Source of the DNA: Bacteroidota bacterium
GTDB lineage: Bacteria > Bacteroidota > Rhodothermia > Rhodothermales > UBA10348
DNA length: 7,101 bases
Assembly: GCA_004356385.1 (NCBI GenBank)
Contig: SMXL01000005.1
Span: 1 to 7,101 of the forward strand
Reading direction: 5' to 3'
Under the pieces are notes generated by a model. That model was not told where the DNA came from. It saw only the letters and a list, made by a program, of their open reading frames with translations, and searched no databases. Position numbers and translations under genes: made by a program. Position 1 is the first letter of the stretch. Each line of letters opens with the position of its first letter. Shown here in pieces: positions 1 to 5,377 of this stretch.

Positions 1-734
1 CGATGATAGGAGGATTCCTTGAGGTGTTCGAGTAGCCTGTTTGTATCAGAAACTCTTATGGCTCCACCAAAACCAGGATTCGTCTCGGTTTCACCGTCGG
101 GACGCTCTTCTAATTGTCCGAGTATCCCAGAATACAGTTGAGTCAGGCTGTCAAGGGGCGGGGCGTCTGGCATCACATACAGTTTCGGCGTCACATACAA
201 TATGTCGAGTGCCTCAGATAGGGGAGCTGCGACGAGTGCCGCTGCCGGGTGAAACGCGCTTACTTTGAGGTCTTGCATTAATTCTTGGAAGATGCTGAGA
301 CCATACTTCTCCCGTGATAAAGTTTCCTTATTAATCGGGCGAAAGACATATCGCCGGCCGTTGGCACCCTGCAAATGCAACGTCTTTGTCTGCTCCGTTC
401 CACCGCCTCGGATGAGCGTTAGCCCGCCAGCATACTGACCGAGATCCAAAACTTCTACTTCGATGGGCGTCGCCCACACCTCTCGGTACTTGCTCCCGAA
501 AAAGAAACGGTGTAACCAACCAGCCTCGTACATGTCGTTTGCCACGAGGCGAACTGTTCGTCGCGTCGTTGGAGGTAAGGAAGACGAATGTGCCTCATCG
601 CTCGCAGTTTTGTTGAGGGATTGCGCCAGAGACGGAAACGCCATCAGAGAAACGAACACGGCGGTTATCACCAGCGCAAGCGCCCACCTTTTAACATTGG
701 GGGCAGAAAAAAAAGACGGCGTCATAAATTCCAT
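1..734 (-). CDS. Exported protein of unknown function, N-terminal part (runs off left edge)
   Basis: An uninterrupted minus-strand frame of 244 codons starts at ATG 734 and is still open at base 1, so the C-terminus is missing. A second in-frame ATG at 725 is an equally possible start; neither has a clear Shine-Dalgarno. Residues 1-37 look like a Sec signal peptide: basic KR at 15-16, a hydrophobic stretch at about 18-34, and an S-L-A cleavage motif ending at A37. The mature part has a low-complexity Ser/Thr/Pro linker (about 41-60). It is followed by a conserved-looking block with W-L-H-R-F-F-F-G near 73-80, Y-R-E-V-W-A-T-P-I at 83-91, G-G-L near 103-105, a GGG at 110-112, Y-V-F-R-P at 129-133, and H-P-A-A-A-L at 162-167. 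From memory this resembles the N-terminus of large exported proteins of unknown function in Rhodothermota, Gemmatimonadota and Bacteroidota. I cannot assign an activity. Location is probably periplasm or outer surface. It lies 120 bp after hyuB and may be a separate transcription unit. Confidence 0.85.
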   Translation of the reverse strand, partial: MEFMTPSFFSAPNVKRWALALVITAVFVSLMAFPSLAQSLNKTASDEAHSSSLPPTTRRTVRLVANDMYEAGWLHRFFFGSKYREVWATPIEVEVLDLGQYAGGLTLIRGGGTEQTKTLHLQGANGRRYVFRPINKETLSREKYGLSIFQELMQDLKVSAFHPAAALVAAPLSEALDILYVTPKLYVMPDAPPLDSLTQLYSGILGQLEERPDGETETNPGFGGAIRVSDTNRLLEHLKESSYH

Positions 735-743
735 TCAAATCAA

Positions 744-749
744 ATTATA
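744..749 (-). promoter_or_regulatory. Candidate -10 element for the exported-protein gene
   Basis: The minus strand reads TATAAT here, a perfect -10 hexamer in an AT-rich stretch. No -35 hexamer resembling TTGACA is present 16-18 bp upstream. Transcription would start close to the ATG at 734 or the one at 725, giving a very short leader or none. That fits the lack of a ribosome binding site, but a chance match in AT-rich DNA is quite possible. Confidence 0.25.
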
Positions 750-795
750 TGATCAAATACTAACGGGTAGAGCACCCAAAGGCTATGATTTTTTC

Positions 796-821
796 TCACA
801 GAACCTACTAATTTTCTGTGA
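796..821 (-). repeat. Inverted repeat after hyuB, possible non-canonical terminator
   Basis: TCACAGAA (796-803) and TTCTGTGA (814-821) form an 8-bp perfect stem with a 10-nt loop. It lies 34 bp past the hyuB stop codon, where a terminator would be expected. In the hyuB direction the stem is followed by an A-rich run rather than a U-tract, so it is not a classical intrinsic terminator. It could instead stabilise the 3' end of the mRNA or be a protein-binding site. The stem is seen directly; the role is inferred. Confidence 0.45.
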
Positions 822-827
822 TGGATT

Positions 828-839
828 CAGAGCGCTCTG
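828..839. repeat. 12-bp perfect palindrome CAGAGCGCTCTG
   Basis: A perfect 12-bp palindrome with no central spacer, lying 15 bp beyond the hyuB stop codon and overlapping the 16-bp repeat at 832-847. Its dyad symmetry suits a dimeric DNA-binding protein better than an RNA hairpin, because a hairpin would keep only about four base pairs. No function can be assigned from sequence alone. Confidence 0.4.
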
Positions 840-847
840 TTCTAGAA
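832..847 (-). repeat. 16-bp repeat containing TTCTAGAA, copy 1 (after hyuB)
   Basis: On the minus strand this reads TTCTAGAACAGAGCGC. It matches 4521-4536 at 13 of 16 positions, including the first nine bases. The core TTCTAGAA is an 8-bp palindrome that I find only in these two places in the window. It lies 7 bp beyond the hyuB stop and about 100 bp upstream of the exported-protein gene, so it could be an operator for that gene. That role is inference. Confidence 0.35.
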
Positions 848-854
848 AGTTTGT

Positions 855-2450
855 TTAGGATTCGTAATTGCCGGTTGACGGTCCCCATCCGCCTCCGCCA
901 GGTGTTTCTACTCTCAGCCGCTCTCCTCGGAAGAACGTTTCCGAAAATTGAGCTGGTAAGTGAGTTCTCTTTCCCTCACTCGAAATGCGAGTGTTCAAGC
1001 CCGGAGCTCCATCGCATCCTCCTTGAAGACCCCACGGGGTAGATGTTCGTCGGGTGCTTTGCATGGTGACTCGCGTGGGTTCGAGAAATTCGTACTCCCG
1101 AATTACGCCATCACCTCCTCTGTGGGCCCCCTTTCCGCCCGTTCCTATTCGTCTGGCGTATTCTGTAATAAGGATCGGATACGCATTCTCGAAAGCCTCA
1201 ATCGGAGTGTTCATGGTATTCGTCATATGAACATGAACACAATCCAGTCCGTCCACATCTGGTGAGGCGCCAATGCCTCCGGCGATCGTTTCATAATACA
1301 CGTAGGGATCGGATCCACCTGCGGTCGCTTGACCCATCGTGACGTTGTTCATCGTTCCCTGGGACGCGGCTGGAATTCGATCCGGAAGGAGGACGGCCAT
1401 GGCTCCTAAAACTGCGTCTACGATTCGTTGGGATGTTTCTACGTTGCCGGCTGCAACGGCAGATGGTGGGCCTGCGTTTACAATCGATCCTTCGGGAGCT
1501 CGAACAGAAACCGGCCGAAAACAACCATCGTTCACTGGAATATCGTCAGAAGAAAGACATCGGACGACGTAATAACATGCCGACTGCGTGATAGCGAGGA
1601 CAGCGTTATACGCATGTGGGCCAGACAGGGAAGATCCTTCAAAATTAAAATCTACTGTTTCTCCTCCGACCGTCACCTTAACACGAATGACTTTCCGCGC
1701 TGCGACTCCGTCCACGATCAAATCAAGATCATCTTCAAAAGACCCTTCTCCGTCCGGCCACCCGTCGATCATCGAACGCATACGGTTTTCAGAATACTGC
1801 TGAAGGTGCCTCGCATAATCGGCTACCTCTGCTGCGCCGAAAGATCGAATTAATTCGTGCAGTCTGGAAGTACCGACGTCATTTGCAGCCATCTGTGCAG
1901 AAAGATCTCCTTTTCTCTCGCCTGGGGTTCTGACATTTCTAAGAATTACATCGAGAAGATCTTGATTGATCAACCCTTTCGACACTAGGCGAACGGGAGG
2001 GAGGATGATGCCCTCCTGGAAAATTTCGTTCGACAGCGGCAAGGAGCCGGGAGACATCCCCCCGACATCAGAATGATGTGCTCGGGTCGCGACGAAAAAG
2101 AGAGGCGAACGGGCGACGTCATCAAATACAGGAGAAATCATTGTGAGATCGGGCAGATGGGTGCCGCCCAGGTAGGGATCATTCAGAACGACAACGTCTC
2201 CAGGGGACCACGTTCCAACACGTTCCTGGGCGGCTTGAACCGACTCGGACATCGCTCCCAGATGCACAGGAATATGCGCCGCCTGAGCAACCAGTTTACC
2301 TTCAGCATCAAACAACGCACACGAGTAATCGAGACGTTCTTTGATATTCGGGGAAAACGCAGCGCGTTTGAGCGCAGTACCCATTTCTTCGGCAATCCCT
2401 TCAAATCGGTGCCGATAGACTTCCAGCGATATAGGATCGTAGGCCTTCAT
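855..2450 (-). CDS. hyuB: Hydantoinase/5-oxoprolinase family protein, subunit B (HyuB)
   Basis: This is the B subunit of an ATP-dependent cyclic-amide hydrolase of the N-methylhydantoinase/5-oxoprolinase family, expected to act in the cytosol with HyuA. A frame of 531 codons spans the usual single Hydantoinase_B domain at about the family's normal length. Family landmarks are E-R-L-D-Y-S-C-A at 38-45, N-D-P-Y-L-G-G-T-H at 90-98, H-H-S-D-V-G-G at 125-131 (candidate metal-binding His and Asp, by family analogy), H-M-T-N-T-M-N-T-P near 408-416, and the Gly-rich C-terminal end T-P-G-G-G-G at 516-521. The frame is open back to an ATG at 2519, but I chose ATG 2450. That start gives the family-typical N-terminus M-K-A-Y-D-P-I, and its ATGA overlap with the hyuA stop implies translational coupling. 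The 23-residue extension is a Lys/Arg-rich out-of-frame reading of the hyuA 3' end. The substrate cannot be told from sequence. No acetone-carboxylase-type gamma subunit gene is nearby, which favours hydantoin- or oxoproline-like substrates. Confidence 0.93.
   Translation of the reverse strand: MKAYDPISLEVYRHRFEGIAEEMGTALKRAAFSPNIKERLDYSCALFDAEGKLVAQAAHIPVHLGAMSESVQAAQERVGTWSPGDVVVLNDPYLGGTHLPDLTMISPVFDDVARSPLFFVATRAHHSDVGGMSPGSLPLSNEIFQEGIILPPVRLVSKGLINQDLLDVILRNVRTPGERKGDLSAQMAANDVGTSRLHELIRSFGAAEVADYARHLQQYSENRMRSMIDGWPDGEGSFEDDLDLIVDGVAARKVIRVKVTVGGETVDFNFEGSSLSGPHAYNAVLAITQSACYYVVRCLSSDDIPVNDGCFRPVSVRAPEGSIVNAGPPSAVAAGNVETSQRIVDAVLGAMAVLLPDRIPAASQGTMNNVTMGQATAGGSDPYVYYETIAGGIGASPDVDGLDCVHVHMTNTMNTPIEAFENAYPILITEYARRIGTGGKGAHRGGDGVIREYEFLEPTRVTMQSTRRTSTPWGLQGGCDGAPGLNTRISSEGKRTHLPAQFSETFFRGERLRVETPGGGGWGPSTGNYES
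2447..2450 (-). promoter_or_regulatory. ATGA stop/start overlap coupling hyuA to hyuB
   Basis: The minus strand reads ATGA: ATG (2450-2448) starts hyuB and TGA (2449-2447) ends hyuA. The purine-rich AGAGGGAG inside the hyuA end lies about 12 nt before this ATG, rather far for a ribosome binding site. Reinitiation by ribosomes finishing hyuA is therefore the likely way hyuB is translated, which would keep the two subunits near equal amounts. Confidence 0.8.
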
Positions 2451-4483
2451 CCGTTTTCGCGGCTCCCTCTTTTTTTTGAAAGTCGAAGCAGTCCCGATTC
2501 CTCCGTCTCGAACTCCCAACCCGGTTCAACCAAAATGGTAGTGTCGGGCTGTGTGATGAGAGCCGGACCCGTCATTGTCGTACCAGATTCCAGATCGAGG
2601 CGGTTCAAAACGGGGGTCTCCATTGGTCCTGTCCGATCAAACCAGATGGAGTGGGATGTCGCCGTTGCGCGCTCTATCGATGACCGATCGGTAGGAAACT
2701 GGAAATCAAATGATTCGACTGAATTACGTCCCGTACATCTCAGGGTGACCAATTCGATGACCGCATCCTTGAGGCTGTATCCGAACTCTTTTTCGTGTGC
2801 CCGATGAAAATTCGCTTCCAGATGAGAAAGTACTTCGTGGTCAGACGGGGCTTGAATGTCTAATATCAACTCATGGCTTTGACCCTCATAGCGCACGTCG
2901 GCCGACCATGTTGTAGTGGCTTTTTGGCCTGAATTCGAAAAGTACTCAGAGACTTCGGAGGCCAGCATTTCCTCCTTCTCAACGAGCAGCGACGAGTCCA
3001 TGGTTAGATCTACCAGCGACTTGAGTATGGACAGAGACCTCGTATACACCGTGTCGGCCAGACAAAGGCCGACCGCGCTGAGCACACCAGGATGAACAGG
3101 GAGGAGTATTTCCCGGATATTCAGTGACGTAGCGAGTGCGCAAGCGTGCAACGGACCCGCGCCACCGAAAGGTATCAACGTAAATAATCGAGGATCGTAG
3201 CCACGGGCGACGGACACCTTTCTCAAGGCTCGTTCCATGGTCGCGTTGGCAATCTGCAAAATTCCGAGAGCCGTATCGATTATGCTCAGATTCAAGCGTT
3301 TGCTGATCTCTTCGAATACGGCTTCTGAAAGGGTCGAATTCAGTTTCCGAGTCTTACTTCCTCCGAGATAATGTTCGGACAGCATCCTTCCGAGGACGAG
3401 ATTGGCGTCGGTGACCGTTGGTATTGTGCCGCCTAGACCATAACAGGCCGGACCAGGAAGCGAACCTGCACTCTGCGGGCCTACCCTCAAGACACCGCCA
3501 TCATCCACCCATGCAATGCTGCCACCGCCCGCTCCGACGGTGTGAACATCGACTGCAGGGAATCGGATGGGCGTATCGCCGACAACCGTGTTCGGAGAAA
3601 CCGGAATGCGGCCCTCACAGAGTGAGACGTCCGTACTGGTCCCTCCCATATCAAGAGACAGAATGCGGACAGGATCTGGTAGTCCTGCACGTTGGCCGAC
3701 ATCAAAAGCCCCTATTACGCCTGCGGCTGGGCCACTCAGTACAAGTTTAGCGGCCTCTCTCGACGCCGTTTTCAGGTCACTAAGACCTGCGCCAGAGTGC
3801 ATGATAGAGATCGGGCGATCACCAATCGAACTAGAAAGGTCTTCCAGATATCGACGAACGACCGGACTCAGAAAGGCGTTGGCGACGGTCGTTGCTGTCC
3901 GCTCATATTCTCGATACTCGGGAAGAAGTTGACTGCTTACCGAAATATCCAAATCAGGTAAGGCCGTACGAAGTCGAGCCTCAATTTCCCGCTCGTGGTT
4001 AAGATTGGCGAAAGAAAACAGAAGAACAATCGCGACACTCTCAGCGCCTGATTCGGCGAGCGTTTCAATCATCTCATCGATGTCTTCGCTTTTCAAAGGA
4101 ATCAGCGTTTCACCAACGGCGTTGGTTCGTTCTCGTACGCCGAACCTAAGTTCACGAGGAACCATGGGTTCGAGTCGAGTCTGATTGAGCCGATAGAGTT
4201 CGGGTCGCTGTTGTCGGGCCAGTTCGAGTACGTCTTCGAATCCAGCCGTAGTGACGAGAGCTGTGATTGCTCCATTCCGCTCTAAAATGGCGTTGGTTGC
4301 AATCGTCGTTCCGTGTACGATTCGGACGTTCGATTCGGCTTGGATTTGATCCAGACCCGCACGAATTCTTGTGCCTGGATTCTCCGGATCAGTGGGGAGT
4401 TTGAGAATTCTGATCTTTCCGGCATCGAGAAACACGAAGTCTGTAAACGTACCACCGACATCAATCCCGACTATCTTTGACAT
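2447..4483 (-). CDS. hyuA: Hydantoinase/5-oxoprolinase family protein, subunit A (HyuA)
   Basis: This is the ATP-binding subunit, which in this family phosphorylates the cyclic amide before ring opening; it works with HyuB in the cytosol. The 678 residues are typical for a stand-alone A subunit. The order is an N-terminal Hydant_A_N domain (about 3-185), the central hydantoinase A domain (about 200-490) and a C-terminal domain (about 500-670). Actin-like (ASKHA) phosphate motifs are visible as D-V-G-G-T-F-T-D at 8-15 and D-M-G-G-T-S-T-D at 278-285. Other family signatures are H-G-T-T-I-A-T-N-A at 57-65, G-A-G-G-G-S-I-A at 317-324, P-G-P-A-C-Y-G near 343-349 and P-F-G-G-A-G-P-L-H at 438-446. 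The start is secure because the first glycine motif begins eight residues in, though the upstream bases show only a weak GAAG. The last codons include an A8 run (2470-2477) in slippery register. The exact substrate is unknown. Hydantoin, N-methylhydantoin, 5-oxoproline and related lactams are all possible. Confidence 0.93.
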   Translation of the reverse strand: MSKIVGIDVGGTFTDFVFLDAGKIRILKLPTDPENPGTRIRAGLDQIQAESNVRIVHGTTIATNAILERNGAITALVTTAGFEDVLELARQQRPELYRLNQTRLEPMVPRELRFGVRERTNAVGETLIPLKSEDIDEMIETLAESGAESVAIVLLFSFANLNHEREIEARLRTALPDLDISVSSQLLPEYREYERTATTVANAFLSPVVRRYLEDLSSSIGDRPISIMHSGAGLSDLKTASREAAKLVLSGPAAGVIGAFDVGQRAGLPDPVRILSLDMGGTSTDVSLCEGRIPVSPNTVVGDTPIRFPAVDVHTVGAGGGSIAWVDDGGVLRVGPQSAGSLPGPACYGLGGTIPTVTDANLVLGRMLSEHYLGGSKTRKLNSTLSEAVFEEISKRLNLSIIDTALGILQIANATMERALRKVSVARGYDPRLFTLIPFGGAGPLHACALATSLNIREILLPVHPGVLSAVGLCLADTVYTRSLSILKSLVDLTMDSSLLVEKEEMLASEVSEYFSNSGQKATTTWSADVRYEGQSHELILDIQAPSDHEVLSHLEANFHRAHEKEFGYSLKDAVIELVTLRCTGRNSVESFDFQFPTDRSSIERATATSHSIWFDRTGPMETPVLNRLDLESGTTMTGPALITQPDTTILVEPGWEFETEESGLLRLSKKRGSRENG
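2470..2477 (-). other. A8 run at the end of hyuA, candidate -1 slippery site
   Basis: The minus strand carries eight consecutive A residues, read in the hyuA frame as TCA AAA AAA AGA. This gives an A_AAA_AAA heptamer in the register needed for -1 slippage. A shift there avoids the hyuA stop and enters the hyuB frame without any intervening stop, joining HyuA at about residue 671 to HyuB through a short linker K-R-E-P-R-K-R. Only a 3-bp stem (CCG/CGG) lies downstream, and the nearest GGAGGA is about 21 nt upstream. Classical stimulators are therefore weak, and slippage is speculative. Confidence 0.35.
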
Positions 4484-4512
4484 CTCGACAAATTTCTTCA
4501 GTTCTGTCTGAG

Positions 4513-4518
4513 AATATA
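4513..4518 (-). promoter_or_regulatory. Candidate -10 element for hyuAB
   Basis: The 154-bp gap between the response regulator and hyuA contains TATATT on the minus strand, which would give a leader of roughly 20-25 nt before the hyuA ATG. No good -35 hexamer is found 16-18 bp upstream, so an activator might be needed. The 16-bp repeat at 4521-4536 sits immediately upstream, where an activator or repressor could act. No convincing terminator for the response regulator gene is visible in the gap, so read-through into hyuA is also possible. Confidence 0.3.
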
Positions 4519-4520
4519 TT

Positions 4521-4536
4521 GCACGCGGTTCTAGAA
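4521..4536 (-). repeat. 16-bp repeat containing TTCTAGAA, copy 2 (upstream of hyuA)
   Basis: On the minus strand this reads TTCTAGAACCGCGTGC, 13 of 16 bases identical to the copy at 832-847. It begins 38 bp upstream of the hyuA start codon, next to the candidate -10 element. The palindromic TTCTAGAA core is the kind of dyad a dimeric LuxR-type regulator could bind. The regulator encoded directly upstream is an obvious candidate, but that link is inference. Confidence 0.35.
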
Positions 4537-4637
4537 GAGTCGGGAAGGCTCAACCGAAGTTCGGATCGCGCTACTTTGGATCCTTTAAAACGACGGGAGA
4601 ATTGTGGAGGAAATATGCCCGGGTCCGGTCGTTCCAG

Positions 4638-5330
4638 TCATGAGGCAGTCCGATTGCCGCTGATCTCAAGAGGAATGAGGCCACGTTGGAGGGCAAATCG
4701 AATCATGTCCGCGTGATTCTTTACCTCTAGCTTTTTCATGATATTGGATCGATGCTTTTCAACCGTTCTGGTACTGATCGACAATTTTTCCGATATATCT
4801 GGTGCGGAAAATCCCTCTCCGACGAGCTGAAGTACTTCACGCTCGCGAGCGGTGAGTAATTCGTATCGATCAGCGGATATTGGATCACGATGTGCGCGGT
4901 CCGTGAGGCCTTTGCTAAGGAAGCGTTTGCCGCTGAGAGCGCTTACAATGGCGTCGTTGAGCTCCTTTATGTCTGAATTCTTAAGAACGTAGCCGAGCGC
5001 ACCATTTCGGAAGGCGCGAGACACATAGGAATCGCTCGAATACATGGAGAGTACAACAACGGCTGTGGAAGGGAAGTCTTGATGAACGCGCCGAGTTACT
5101 TCCAGACCGTCAAGACCAGGCATTCGAAGATCAGCAATGAGTACATCGGGACGGTGTTTCTCCACGAGGGCCAAGGCCGTCGCTCCGTCGCCACATTCAG
5201 CAACAACTTTGTGTCGGGTCGTTTTGGTTAGAAACGCCCGAATGCCTTCTCTAACGATCGGATGATCTTCAGCTAGAACGACGGTGGCCATTCCGATATC
5301 TGCAGGCGAAGTTTCAATAGTACTGTCCAT
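4638..5330 (-). CDS. NarL/LuxR-family response regulator
   Basis: A cytosolic DNA-binding regulator switched by phosphorylation, probably by the kinase encoded just upstream. The 230 residues form an N-terminal receiver domain (about 15-133), a short linker, and a C-terminal LuxR-type helix-turn-helix (about 156-219). Receiver residues are all present: the acidic pair E21-D22, phosphoacceptor D67 in the L-I-A-D-L-R-M-P-G motif, S95 at the Thr/Ser switch position and K117. The output domain has the classical L-T-A-R-E-R-E-V-L at 159-167 and the recognition helix region S-T-R-T-V-E-K-H at 186-193. The start at 5330 is the first ATG. An internal ATG at 5291 (Met14) would give a more usual N-terminal length, and neither has a good ribosome binding site. 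It follows the kinase by 47 bp and precedes hyuA by 154 bp, all in one direction. All catalytic residues are intact, so it should be functional. Its target genes are unknown. Confidence 0.95.
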   Translation of the reverse strand: MDSTIETSPADIGMATVVLAEDHPIVREGIRAFLTKTTRHKVVAECGDGATALALVEKHRPDVLIADLRMPGLDGLEVTRRVHQDFPSTAVVVLSMYSSDSYVSRAFRNGALGYVLKNSDIKELNDAIVSALSGKRFLSKGLTDRAHRDPISADRYELLTAREREVLQLVGEGFSAPDISEKLSISTRTVEKHRSNIMKKLEVKNHADMIRFALQRGLIPLEISGNRTAS

Positions 5331-5358
5331 ACCTATAACGCAATTACAGTTGAGATCA

Positions 5359-5371
5359 CGACATTTTGTCG
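5359..5371. repeat. Small hairpin between kinase and response regulator genes
   Basis: CGACA (5359-5363) and TGTCG (5367-5371) form a 5-bp stem with a 3-nt loop in the 47-bp gap between the two genes. It begins only 7 bp after the kinase stop codon, in AT-rich surroundings. It is too weak to be a convincing terminator, and the two genes are probably co-transcribed. It may be chance, or may slightly tune the amount of regulator relative to kinase. Confidence 0.25.
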
Positions 5372-5377
5372 ATTAAT

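Noticed and set aside
173..199. Two copies of TCACATACA 18 bp apart
   Set aside because: They fall in coding sequence as repeated Leu-Tyr-Val codons and are too short and too few to indicate a repeat element or CRISPR array.
331..519. Minus-strand 62-codon frame
   Set aside because: It is an out-of-frame reading within the exported-protein gene, whose own frame is open across the whole region.
463..858. Plus-strand open frame of 131 codons
   Set aside because: It is antisense to the exported-protein gene and runs into the AT-rich gap. The minus-strand reading has a clear signal peptide and conserved-looking motifs, so that is the coding strand.
2073..2807. Long plus-strand open frame of 244 codons
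   Set aside because: It lies opposite hyuB and hyuA, is rich in Arg and Ser as antisense readings often are, and shows no domain. It is a shadow of the genuine genes.
855..4483. Acetone or acetophenone carboxylase instead of hydantoinase
   Set aside because: The subunits share ancestry, but HyuA and HyuB here have stand-alone hydantoinase-type lengths and no gamma-subunit gene is adjacent. It cannot be fully excluded from sequence alone.
4591..4637. GC-rich CCCGGG/CCGG stretch just after the response regulator as a terminator
   Set aside because: No stem of useful length with a sensible loop and following U-tract could be drawn.
4606..4716. Plus-strand GGAGG-AAAT-ATG followed by a 33-codon frame antisense to the end of the response regulator gene
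   Set aside because: The ribosome-binding-site match is good, but most of the frame lies inside a well-supported gene on the other strand, the peptide is Arg-rich with no recognisable domain, and no promoter is evident. Probably chance.
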